DNA of 33,759 nucleotides from NCBI GenBank assembly GCA_014239575.1, contig JAAZYQ010000010.1, positions 1 to 33,759 of the forward strand. The letters run 5' to 3'. The DNA comes from Gammaproteobacteria bacterium (GTDB lineage: Bacteria > Pseudomonadota > Gammaproteobacteria > Arenicellales > UBA868). Position numbers and translations under genes: made by a program. The notes under the pieces are model-generated. The model saw only the letters and a list, made by a program, of their open reading frames with translations. It had not been told where the DNA came from and ran no database searches. Shown here one piece after another: positions 18,816-27,316 of the stretch (position 1 is the stretch's first letter; every line of letters begins with the position of its first letter).

Positions 18816-19568
18816 ATGCCCGATCCATGTGCGACCCCAAACCGCCCGGCCTGGTTAATCGGGATCAAGTCAGTCCGAGCTACAGCCCTGTCACTGCTGG
18901 AATGGGTTGCGCCACCGTGCTGCCTTTTGTGTCGTTTAGGAGTCGAATACCGCCACGGCCTTTGCCAGGATTGCTGGGCCAAGTTACCCGTTAACCAGAC
19001 TTATTGCGAGCGCTGCGCTTTACCCATGTCACATAAAAGCCTTTGCGGGCACTGCCAGCGCTGCCCGCCCGTCTTTGACAGCGTTATTGCGCCGCTGCGC
19101 TACCAGGATCCGATAGATCAGATGTTGTGTGCCCTGAAGTACCACCAACAGCTGTCTTTTGCCCGGACCGCGGCAGGGTTGATAGCCGACATGGTCAGTG
19201 AATCTGACAGGCCAAAACCTGATCTGCTGGTCGGGGTACCGATGACCCAGCGAGCGGTACGCAAAAGAGGACTCAATCAGGCCGTCTTTTTGGCGCGACT
19301 GATAGGCCGACAACTCGACATACCCGCCAAAAGCTCACTGATAAAAAAGCTACGGGAAACTGATCGTCAATCCACATTGAACGCATCTCAAAGACAACAC
19401 AACCTCAAAGATGCCTTTCACTGTAAAGGGTCGCTCGAGGGCAAACATATTGCCCTGGTGGATGACATCCTCACCACCGGCGCCACTGCCAACGGGATCA
19501 GTAGAGTGCTAAAAGCTGCCGGTGCTAATCGTGTTGATATCTGGGTTTGTGCACGTACGCCTGAGTAA
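18816..19568 (+). CDS. comF: ComF family protein (phosphoribosyltransferase domain)
   Basis: CCLLC...CQDCWAKLPVNQTYCERCALPM...CGHCQ zinc motif and the PRTase motif IALVDDILTTGATANG. Exact start uncertain. Confidence 0.93.
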   Translation: MPDPCATPNRPAWLIGIKSVRATALSLLEWVAPPCCLLCRLGVEYRHGLCQDCWAKLPVNQTYCERCALPMSHKSLCGHCQRCPPVFDSVIAPLRYQDPIDQMLCALKYHQQLSFARTAAGLIADMVSESDRPKPDLLVGVPMTQRAVRKRGLNQAVFLARLIGRQLDIPAKSSLIKKLRETDRQSTLNASQRQHNLKDAFHCKGSLEGKHIALVDDILTTGATANGISRVLKAAGANRVDIWVCARTPE

Positions 19569-19651
19569 GCGCCAACTTGTTATGGTCACGAAGCCCATAG
19601 CGGCTGACCTATACTGCTTCCGATTGAATCCAGACGCTCAAAGTTGTGGCC

Positions 19652-19684
19652 AAAAAAATACCCTCCGAAGAGGGCATCTTTTTT
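19652..19684. terminator. Bidirectional Rho-independent terminator between convergent comF and pilA
   Basis: AAAAAAATA-CCCTC-cgaa-GAGGG-CATCTTTTTT. Confidence 0.85.
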
Positions 19685-19701
19685 AAAAGCCATTCGGTGC
19701 G

Positions 19702-20136
19702 CTAGCAATAATTCGCAGCACACCCGGTGCCTGTGGCCGCCCATGAAATAGGCGATGCCGCACCATTAGGAGTAAAGATATAGGTTAACCCCGCCAGTGC
19801 CGTTCCATCAGCGGCCCAAGTAATGGTGATTACGCCGTCGGCCACTGAGCTGCCATTTAAGAGGGCTGTTGCTACGATAGCGGCTGGAATCGAGCCTGCA
19901 CCACTGTCTGCAGCAGTGAGGGCGGTTAAGCCATTAGTTTGAATGTAAGTGACCACATCAGTTTTCAAAGTCGAAGCCGCCAACACCGCCTCAGTGAATC
20001 TGGCTTTTTGCGTATAAGTTGTATAAGCCGGTATCGCAATCGCCGCCAGAATGCCGATGATCGCTACCACGATCATCAACTCGATTAAAGTAAAACCACC
20101 CTGTTTTCTATCAGTGCTGTCATTCGTTTGTTTCAT
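19702..20136 (-). CDS. pilA: Type IV major pilin
   Basis: Class IVa prepilin signature G^[37 protein letters not shown]-terminal Cys pair (CAANYC). Confidence 0.95.
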   Translation of the reverse strand: MKQTNDSTDRKQGGFTLIELMIVVAIIGILAAIAIPAYTTYTQKARFTEAVLAASTLKTDVVTYIQTNGLTALTAADSGAGSIPAAIVATALLNGSSVADGVITITWAADGTALAGLTYIFTPNGAASPISWAATGTGCAANYC

Positions 20137-20211
20137 TTAATTTCCCTTCCTTTGTTTATCTGGCACTTGCCGTAGTGTAACTGATATTCTATTCAACCCA
20201 GGGACGTCGTG

Positions 20212-20231
20212 AATGTGATGGCGGTCACGTT
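20212..20231. promoter_or_regulatory. CRP/Vfr-like binding site
   Basis: AATGTGATGGCGGTCACGTT: TGTGA-N6-TCACG, one mismatch from the core TGTGA-N6-TCACA, between divergent pilA and pilB. Confidence 0.55.
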
Positions 20232-20396
20232 TAACCGTGCTTTTATCTAAGGCTGGACTTCTATCGCTGCACTTTGGTTAACATAATCTGTTACAGTTTC
20301 GTTTATATTTATAGTGCAAAGATCGCTTGGCGGCCTAGTCTAAAGGATTAACTCTACGAAACCTTCTCCTCTGGACGACACCACCAGATACTTGTT

Positions 20397-22124
20397 ATGG
20401 AAAATAGCCAAGCCACGTACTCGATTGCCGTCAAGGGTGCCACTTTAAGTGGGCTGTCACGTCGCGTGGTGGAACGGCAATTGGTCACACGTGAGCGTTC
20501 ACGTGAGATCCATGATGCCTCGCAAAAAAATCGCCACTCTTTTTTGCGTGAAGCCCTGGCCCAGCCAGAGATCGACCGTGGGCGATTACTGTGCTATGCC
20601 TCCGAGGAATCAGGTATGCCGCTCATGGATTTGGCGGCGTTCGATCTTAGCCAGCGACCCCTGGATTTAGTCGATACCGGTTTTCTGGAAACTCACGGGG
20701 TACTTCCACTTTTTCAACGTGACTCAAAGGTCTTTCTCGCCGTATCTGATCCTGCCGATATCACTGGACTCGATGCCTTTACCTTTCAGACCGGTTTTGG
20801 CGTAGAGGCCATCCTGGTTGATGCTGATCTGCTCAACAAGGTTATCCGTGACATTGTCAGCGGCATCAGTTCAGAACTGGCCGACCTCAATCAGGATGAC
20901 AATCTCGACAGCATAGCTGGAGAAGATTCGAAAGTCCCGGGCGCTAAAGATGCCGAGGTCGATACCCCGGTGGTGCGCTTTGTAAACAAAATTTTCATGG
21001 ATGCGATCCGCCAGAAAGCATCCGACATACACATCGAGCCGTATGAAGAAAAACTCCGAATTCGTTACCGACTCGATGGCGTACTCCACGAAATCGCAAC
21101 CCCGCCACTATCTCTTAGCGCCAGAATCACAGCGCGTATCAAGATACTGTCACGCCTGGATATCGCTGAACGGCGGATGCCCCAGGACGGGCGGATGAAA
21201 CTGCGGTTGTCCAAGGATCACCAGATCGATTTTCGCGTCAGTACGCTGCCCACCCAGTTTGGCGAAAAAGTTGTCATCCGCGTGCTCGACAGCAGCGGTA
21301 GCAATCTGGGGTTGGAAGCGTTGGGCCTGGAGCCCGAACAATTCAGCCTTTACGAAGCCGCAATCCGTAAACCCTACGGCATGATACTGGTCACCGGGCC
21401 TACCGGCAGTGGTAAGACAATATCGCTGTACTCAGCGCTGTCCACACTGAATTCACCAGTGGTCAACATCAGCAGTGTCGAGGACCCCATTGAAATCAAC
21501 CTTCCGGGCATTAATCAGGTCAATATCAATGAAAGAGCTGGCCTGACCTTTGCCACAGCGCTGCGCTCCTTTTTACGCCAGGATCCCGATATCATTATGG
21601 TTGGTGAGATTCGCGATCTGGAAACCGCTGATATCGCAGTGAAAGCCTCGCAAACCGGGCACCTGGTGCTATCTACCCTGCACACCAACGATGCACCAGC
21701 CACCGTGGTTCGGCTATTGAATATGGGTGTCGAGCCTTTCAACGTCGCGTCTTCAGTCCACCTGATCATGGCACAACGACTGATCCGCCGACTGTGTAGT
21801 ACTTGCCGTAAACTGACCAAATACCCAGAAGAGGTGCTGCTCAGCGCCGGGTTCTCACTGTCGGGAGATCACAAGAAACTAGAGTTGTTTGGGCCTAACG
21901 GCTGTGACGAATGCACTGGTGGTTACAAGGGCCGTACCGGAATTTTCCAGGTGATGCCTGTCAGTGAAGCCGTTACCAGCCTGATTATCCGTAACGCCGG
22001 CCAGGATGAAATAGAGCAACAAGCTGTAAGCGAGGGTGTAATGAACCTACGCCAGGCCGGGCTGGTCAAAGTGCGTTCGGGCATCACCAGTCTAGATGAA
22101 GTGCTGCGAGTCACCAGTACCTGA
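20397..22124 (+). CDS. pilB: Type IV pilus assembly ATPase
   Basis: GPTGSGKTISLYSAL Walker A, RQDPDIIMVGEIRD Walker B, CSTCRK...CDECTGGYKGRTGIFQVMP zinc motif. Confidence 0.96.
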   Translation: MENSQATYSIAVKGATLSGLSRRVVERQLVTRERSREIHDASQKNRHSFLREALAQPEIDRGRLLCYASEESGMPLMDLAAFDLSQRPLDLVDTGFLETHGVLPLFQRDSKVFLAVSDPADITGLDAFTFQTGFGVEAILVDADLLNKVIRDIVSGISSELADLNQDDNLDSIAGEDSKVPGAKDAEVDTPVVRFVNKIFMDAIRQKASDIHIEPYEEKLRIRYRLDGVLHEIATPPLSLSARITARIKILSRLDIAERRMPQDGRMKLRLSKDHQIDFRVSTLPTQFGEKVVIRVLDSSGSNLGLEALGLEPEQFSLYEAAIRKPYGMILVTGPTGSGKTISLYSALSTLNSPVVNISSVEDPIEINLPGINQVNINERAGLTFATALRSFLRQDPDIIMVGEIRDLETADIAVKASQTGHLVLSTLHTNDAPATVVRLLNMGVEPFNVASSVHLIMAQRLIRRLCSTCRKLTKYPEEVLLSAGFSLSGDHKKLELFGPNGCDECTGGYKGRTGIFQVMPVSEAVTSLIIRNAGQDEIEQQAVSEGVMNLRQAGLVKVRSGITSLDEVLRVTST

Positions 22125-22128
22125 GCTC

Positions 22129-23343
22129 TTGGCCACTAAAGCCAAAAAAACACTGACAACCTTCACCTGGTCGGGCACCGACCGCCAGGGCAAGAAAGTC
22201 TCGGGTGAACTGGAAGCGCAGGGGCCCGCTTTTGTGCGTAGCACTCTGCGCCGTGAAGGCATCAGCGCCAAAACGATTCGCAAGAAACCCAAACCGCTTT
22301 TTAGTAAGAAGATCAAACCCAAAGATATTTCCATTGCCAGCCGACAGGTAGCCACCATGCTCGGTGCCGGCATTCCGATCGCCCAATCATACAAGGCCAT
22401 CGCCGTTGGCACCGATCACCCGGGGATTCGGGATGTCTTTGACCGCATTCGTGCCGACGTAGAAAGTGGTACCAACCTGAGCGAAGCGTTGACAAAGTTT
22501 CCCCGCCAGTTCGACGAGCTTTATACCAGCCTTGTGGCTGTAGGTGAGCGCTCCGGCAACCTGGACGATCTGATGGACAAAGTCGCCACCTACATGGAAA
22601 ACCTGGAGGAGATTAAATCCAAGGTTAAAGGCGCCATGTGGTACCCGACGGCCGTTATGGTGGTGGGCTTTGTCGTCACGGTACTGCTGCTGGTGTTTGT
22701 TATTCCCCAGTTTGAAGATCTATTCGCCGGGTTTGGTGCCAGCCTCCCTGGGCTGACTGCAGCGGTGATTGATCTATCCAGAAGCTTTCGGGATTACTGG
22801 ATACAGGTATTTGTCGTTATCGTCGGCGCCTTCATGGCAATGTCTGTGGTCTATCGCCGTTCGGCAGCTATGCGCCATGGGGTCGATCGCCTGTCGTTGC
22901 GCTTGCCGGTTTTCGGCGGGATCCTGCGCAAGGCTGCGATTTCACGCTACGCACGCACGCTGGCCACTATGTTTGGCTCCGGCGTTCCCCTGGTCGAGGG
23001 GCTCCAATCGGTCGCTGGTGCCACCGGCAACCGTATCTACCATGATGCCTGCTTGGAGATCCGCGAGTCGGTCAGTACCGGCCAGGCCCTTTCTACCGCA
23101 ATGGCGCAGACGGGTCTGTTCCCGGCCATGATTCTGCAGATGACCACAACCGGTGAGGAATCCGGTGAACTGGAGAAAATGCTCGATAAAGGGGCGGAGT
23201 TTTACGAGCGCGAAGTCCGCGAATCAGTGGATAACATGAGTAAACTGATTGAGCCCATCATGATCTCCGTGCTCGGCGTCATCGTCGGCACCCTGGTGGT
23301 TGCGATGTACCTGCCTATCTTTAAAATGGGATCGGTGGTCTAA
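22129..23343 (+). CDS. pilC: Type IV pilus inner-membrane platform protein
   Basis: FTWSGTDRQGKKVSGELEA and T2SSF domains (VATMLGAGIPIAQSYKAIA; TLATMFGSGVPLVEGLQSV). Likely TTG start at 22129; the ORF track starts at 22096, overlapping pilB. Confidence 0.95.
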   Translation: MATKAKKTLTTFTWSGTDRQGKKVSGELEAQGPAFVRSTLRREGISAKTIRKKPKPLFSKKIKPKDISIASRQVATMLGAGIPIAQSYKAIAVGTDHPGIRDVFDRIRADVESGTNLSEALTKFPRQFDELYTSLVAVGERSGNLDDLMDKVATYMENLEEIKSKVKGAMWYPTAVMVVGFVVTVLLLVFVIPQFEDLFAGFGASLPGLTAAVIDLSRSFRDYWIQVFVVIVGAFMAMSVVYRRSAAMRHGVDRLSLRLPVFGGILRKAAISRYARTLATMFGSGVPLVEGLQSVAGATGNRIYHDACLEIRESVSTGQALSTAMAQTGLFPAMILQMTTTGEESGELEKMLDKGAEFYEREVRESVDNMSKLIEPIMISVLGVIVGTLVVAMYLPIFKMGSVV

Positions 23344-23372
23344 AGCCAACCCACCTGACCGACTAAACAAAG

Positions 23373-24221
23373 GTGGGCACCGAACTGGCCTTGATGCTGG
23401 AACAGGATTTGATACTGTCGATCATCACGATAGTGTTTTCTCTACTCATAGGCAGTTTTCTCAATGTCGTGATCATACGCCTGCCAAGGAGAATGCACTG
23501 GCAGTGGGAAAAAGATGAGCAAGGTGCCACGCCGCCCCCTGGCATTGCCTGGCCACCCTCGCACTGCCCAAGTTGCGAGCATACGCTGAGCTGGTGGGAG
23601 AATCTGCCTCTGCTGAGTTACCTGCTACTACGCGGGCGCTGTCGCGCCTGTAGAGCGGGTATCTCTTTACGCTATCCTCTGGTCGAGGGGCTTACCGCCT
23701 TGTTGTCGCTGGTTGTGGTTCTGACATTAGGACCACAATGGTCCACTGTTGCCGCGCTGGGACTAACCTGGGCGTTGATCGCACTAGCCTTTATCGACCT
23801 TGAGCATTTTTTGCTGCCGGACCGGATTACCCTGCCGCTGCTGGCCGTGGGACTATTGGTTAACACGATCGGTGGTTTTACTGATCCACTGTCCGCACTG
23901 ATTGGCGCGGTATCCGGCTACGGCATACTCTGGGCGGTATACCATGCTTACCGGGCGCTGACCGGGCGTGAAGGATTTGGCTACGGTGATTTCAAGTTAT
24001 TGGGAGCCCTTGGCGCCTGGCTGGGCTGGCAACTATTGCCGCTGGTTATCCTGTTGAGTGCAGGCGTGGGCGCGGCTATCGGGATCACATTGATCCTGCT
24101 GCGCCGCCACCAACGCAGCGAACCTTTGCCTTTTGGGCCTTTCCTGGCGGGAGCAGGCTGGCTGGTTCTGTTGTGGGGGCAAAAATGGAATACGATTTAT
24201 CTCAACATCGCTGGGCTCTAG
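23373..24221 (+). CDS. pilD: Prepilin peptidase
   Basis: GSFLNVVIIRLP, CPSCEHTLSWWENLPLLSYLLLRGRCRACRAGIS and GYGDFKLLGALGAWLGW (GxGD aspartyl protease). GTG start. Confidence 0.96.
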   Translation: MGTELALMLEQDLILSIITIVFSLLIGSFLNVVIIRLPRRMHWQWEKDEQGATPPPGIAWPPSHCPSCEHTLSWWENLPLLSYLLLRGRCRACRAGISLRYPLVEGLTALLSLVVVLTLGPQWSTVAALGLTWALIALAFIDLEHFLLPDRITLPLLAVGLLVNTIGGFTDPLSALIGAVSGYGILWAVYHAYRALTGREGFGYGDFKLLGALGAWLGWQLLPLVILLSAGVGAAIGITLILLRRHQRSEPLPFGPFLAGAGWLVLLWGQKWNTIYLNIAGL

Positions 24222-24230
24222 CGTAGGCCG

Positions 24231-24824
24231 ATGCTGAGGATCGCACTAACCGGCGGGATTGGCAGCGGTAAGACCGCCGTGACTCAACACCTGGCCGCCC
24301 TGGGTGTGCCGGTTCTCGATGCGGATGAGTTTTCTCACCAGGCTACCCGCGCCCAAGAACCCGCAGTCGCACAGATCGCTAAAGTTTTTGGCCCGGAGGT
24401 CCTCAGTGCTTCAGGCGATCTGGATCGGGCCGCCCTGCGACAGATGATCTTTGCCGACGAAGCTAAGCGCAAGCAACTTGAGGCAATTTTGCATCCTGAA
24501 ATACGCAAACGCATGAATGAAGCCGCCAGCACCCTTGACGCGCCCTATGCCGTATTCTCGATCCCACTACTGATAGAAACCGGTCAGGCCGCCAACTTTG
24601 ACCTCGTACTGGTTATTGAGGCTCCTGCAGCGCTACGCGCCCAGCGGGTCGGCGAGCGCAGCGGCCTTTCAGCAGAAGCTTTTCGAGGCATCACCGATGC
24701 ACAGGCCAGTGACGCGCAACGACGCCAAGCGGCAGATGAGGTCATCATTAACGATGGATCACTGCAAGCCCTGCACGCCCAGGTGGAGGCACTGCACCGC
24801 AGGCTCCAGAGCCTCGCGCAATAG
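24231..24824 (+). CDS. coaE: Dephospho-CoA kinase
   Basis: IALTGGIGSGKTAVTQHLAALGVPVLDADE P-loop. Confidence 0.96.
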   Translation: MLRIALTGGIGSGKTAVTQHLAALGVPVLDADEFSHQATRAQEPAVAQIAKVFGPEVLSASGDLDRAALRQMIFADEAKRKQLEAILHPEIRKRMNEAASTLDAPYAVFSIPLLIETGQAANFDLVLVIEAPAALRAQRVGERSGLSAEAFRGITDAQASDAQRRQAADEVIINDGSLQALHAQVEALHRRLQSLAQ

Positions 24825-24984
24825 CCCGCTGAGCGGTACAACGCGGCAAAAACCTGGCCATTCAGACAAAGCCCGGCAGATGCCTCGCGCGTCTTCAGTT
24901 AACTCGCAAGCCCGGTGTCCGAAAAACACCCTCGCTCTACACGGATACAATCGTTATGCTCAAGGGTAACCAGATTCGGGGTAG

Positions 24985-25626
24985 TTGATCACCTTCATGC
25001 AAGATTTCTCACAGCTTAAACAACAAGTCCGTCAGAATATTGGCCGGCTAGATGAACTACCCAGTGAAACCGAAGGTCTGATCCGCGCGGCCGTCAGTAT
25101 TGTGATCATACCTGTGCCAACAAATCACCAAGCAGCTATCCTGCTGACTCGGCGCTCAAAGAGTCTGCGACGACATGCTGGCCAGTATGCCCTGCCGGGT
25201 GGCCGTCTCGATGAAGGTGAATCGATTACCCAGGCAGCGCTTCGCGAATGCGAAGAAGAAATCGGTCTAACCCTGCACGACGATCAGGTGATCGGAGTGC
25301 TGGATGATTTTGTTACCCGATCGGGTTTTTGCATCACGCCGGTGGTGGTCTGTGCTGATGCGGGACTAACCCCGGTTCCCAATCCTGGCGAGGTTGAAAA
25401 AATCTTCTTTATCCCGGTTGATGAACTCGCTGGCGCAGAAGTGGATACCTCAGAACCCAAAAATGACGAATCGCTGCGTGATGGCTTCTCGATAATGCTG
25501 CCGACAATAGGGCATAAGATTTTCGCCCCGACGGCGGCAATGCTTTACCAGTTCCGCGAGGTCGCCTTGCTGGGCCGGGTCACCCGAGTTAAAGAACTGC
25601 GACAACCGCGCTTTGCCTGGCGCTGA
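24985..25626 (+). CDS. NUDIX hydrolase, CoA pyrophosphatase-like
   Basis: LLTRRSKSLRRHAGQYALPGGRLDEGESITQAALRECEEEIGL; the LRRHAGQ(I/V)(A/S)xPGG context is typical of CoA pyrophosphatases. Confidence 0.87.
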   Translation: MITFMQDFSQLKQQVRQNIGRLDELPSETEGLIRAAVSIVIIPVPTNHQAAILLTRRSKSLRRHAGQYALPGGRLDEGESITQAALRECEEEIGLTLHDDQVIGVLDDFVTRSGFCITPVVVCADAGLTPVPNPGEVEKIFFIPVDELAGAEVDTSEPKNDESLRDGFSIMLPTIGHKIFAPTAAMLYQFREVALLGRVTRVKELRQPRFAWR

Positions 25627-25652
25627 AAGGCGGTATCCAGCTTAAACTCTGT

Positions 25653-26075
25653 CTAGCTGCTCACCAGTACGCAGATCCGCCCAAGCAGAGAACGATTGCC
25701 CTTAAGAAAATCAAGTGATCGCAAATCTCTCGGGCTAACCCACCGCAGTTCCTGGCCTTCCAGGCCTCTCGCCTCACCGCGAAAGTCGGTCACCTGCCAA
25801 AGGTGCAACTCGACCTTACGATCAGGATAGTTGTGCAAACAGGAAAAAAGTGGCCGAGCTGACAGGACTTCAAGACCCAGTTCTTCGCTAAATTCACGTA
25901 CCAACGCCTGGTAATCCGTCTCACCAGGCTCGAGTTTGCCACCGGGGAATTCCCACTGGCCTGCATAGGCTTTGCCTACAGGCCGCTGGCCCACGAGCAG
26001 GCGTCCCGACGGATCAACCGCAACCCCTACCGCAACCCCTACCACCAGCGCCTCATCACGTACGATAGTCGGCAT
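25653..26075 (-). CDS. mutT: 8-oxo-dGTP diphosphatase
   Basis: GKAYAGQWEFPGGKLEPGETDYQALVREFSEELGL Nudix box. Internal Met at 26075 chosen (MPTIVRDEALVVGVAV). Contains a 12-bp tandem duplication. Confidence 0.88.
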   Translation of the reverse strand: MPTIVRDEALVVGVAVGVAVDPSGRLLVGQRPVGKAYAGQWEFPGGKLEPGETDYQALVREFSEELGLEVLSARPLFSCLHNYPDRKVELHLWQVTDFRGEARGLEGQELRWVSPRDLRSLDFLKGNRSLLGRICVLVSS

Positions 26076-27291
26076 TAATCCGGATATATTCGTGGGTAAG
26101 GTCGCAAGTCCAGACCCGTGACCGAGCCCTGCCCACTCCCAGATCCACTGAAATCGATATATTTTCTCCCTTAAGGTGCCCAAAGACCTGTGTTTCGTCG
26201 TAATCCGCAGCGCGCTCTCCGTGATGTGCAATAAGGACTCCGCCCATGGCAACCGATAACCGGCTCTGATCAAGCCGCACGCCGGATTTACCAACCGCCA
26301 TCACGACCCGACCCCAGTTGGCATCTTCTCCCGCAATGGCTGTCTTGACCAAAGGAGAATTGGCAATGGCCAACGCTGCCTTGTGTGCACTACCCGTTGA
26401 AGCGGCCCCAGTGACATCAACGGTAATGAATTTGCTTGCGCCCTCACCATCGCGCACAACCTGGATCGCCAGGTCGGTGAGTAGTTCATTTAGCGCGCGG
26501 CGAAAATCCTTCAACTCACTCGCCGCTAACGATTGAGGCGGTCGATTGCCTGCCTTGGCGGTAGCGGCGAGTACCATCGTATCGCTGGTCGAGGTATCGC
26601 TATCCACCGTAATGCAGTTAAACGATCTAGCCACTCCGTCCTGTAGTAGAGCCTGCAGCACAGGTGCGGGTAATTGGGCATCAGTAAATACAAAGGCCAG
26701 CATAGTGGCCATGTCCGGTGCAATCATGCCTGAGCCCTTGGCGATGCCGCACAGAGTGACGATTGTGTCACCGATGCGCGCCTCTCGCGTGCCGCCCTTG
26801 GGATAAGTATCCGTGGTGCCAATGGCGCGGGCGGCCTGCAGCCACGAGGCCTTTGTTGTCTGTCGACCCATTCGTGGTAGTGCCTGCTCGAAACGCGCAA
26901 CCGGCAAGGGTTCACCAATCACGCCGGTAGATGAAATCAATACGTCGCGAGGTCGGCAACCGATAGTCTTGGCAGCCATGGCAGCGGTGGCCTTTACATC
27001 GGCCATACCCTGGGCCCCGGTAAAGGTATTCGCGTTACCGCTGTTGACTAACATCGCCCGGGCCCGCCCCGTCCCTGCCACCTGCCGGCTCCATTGCACG
27101 GGGGCAGAGGCTGTTGTTGAGCGGGTAAATACGCCAGCTACGGCCGTTCCACGATCGAATTCAACCAGCAGCAGGTCATCACGTCCTGCATATTTGATAC
27201 CAGCACGGGCCGTGCGCAGGTGCAGACCTTTCACGGCTGGCAGCCGTGGAAAACGTGCGGGTGCGAGTGGGGAGCGTTTAATGGTCGACAT
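26056..27291 (-). CDS. argJ: Bifunctional glutamate N-acetyltransferase / amino-acid acetyltransferase
   Basis: Internal Met MSTIKRSPLAPARFPRLPAVKGLHLRTARAGIKYAGRDDLLLVEFDRGT, with the AKGSGMIAPDMATML self-cleavage motif. The 612-aa ORF extension upstream overlaps secA and is not coding. Confidence 0.95.
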   Translation of the reverse strand: MSTIKRSPLAPARFPRLPAVKGLHLRTARAGIKYAGRDDLLLVEFDRGTAVAGVFTRSTTASAPVQWSRQVAGTGRARAMLVNSGNANTFTGAQGMADVKATAAMAAKTIGCRPRDVLISSTGVIGEPLPVARFEQALPRMGRQTTKASWLQAARAIGTTDTYPKGGTREARIGDTIVTLCGIAKGSGMIAPDMATMLAFVFTDAQLPAPVLQALLQDGVARSFNCITVDSDTSTSDTMVLAATAKAGNRPPQSLAASELKDFRRALNELLTDLAIQVVRDGEGASKFITVDVTGAASTGSAHKAALAIANSPLVKTAIAGEDANWGRVVMAVGKSGVRLDQSRLSVAMGGVLIAHHGERAADYDETQVFGHLKGENISISVDLGVGRARSRVWTCDLTHEYIRINADYRT

Positions 27292-27316
27292 ACCCGCCAG
27301 GGTCAGTCCCGCTGGG

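Noticed and set aside
20137-20396. Sigma54 (-24/-12) promoter in front of pilA
   Set aside because: TGGCAC at 20161 was noted, but no GG-N10-GC spacing matched on the relevant strand.
24900-24945. GGTGT-ccgaaaa-ACACC hairpin between coaE and the NUDIX gene as a terminator
   Set aside because: Only 5 bp, no T-run; too weak to call.
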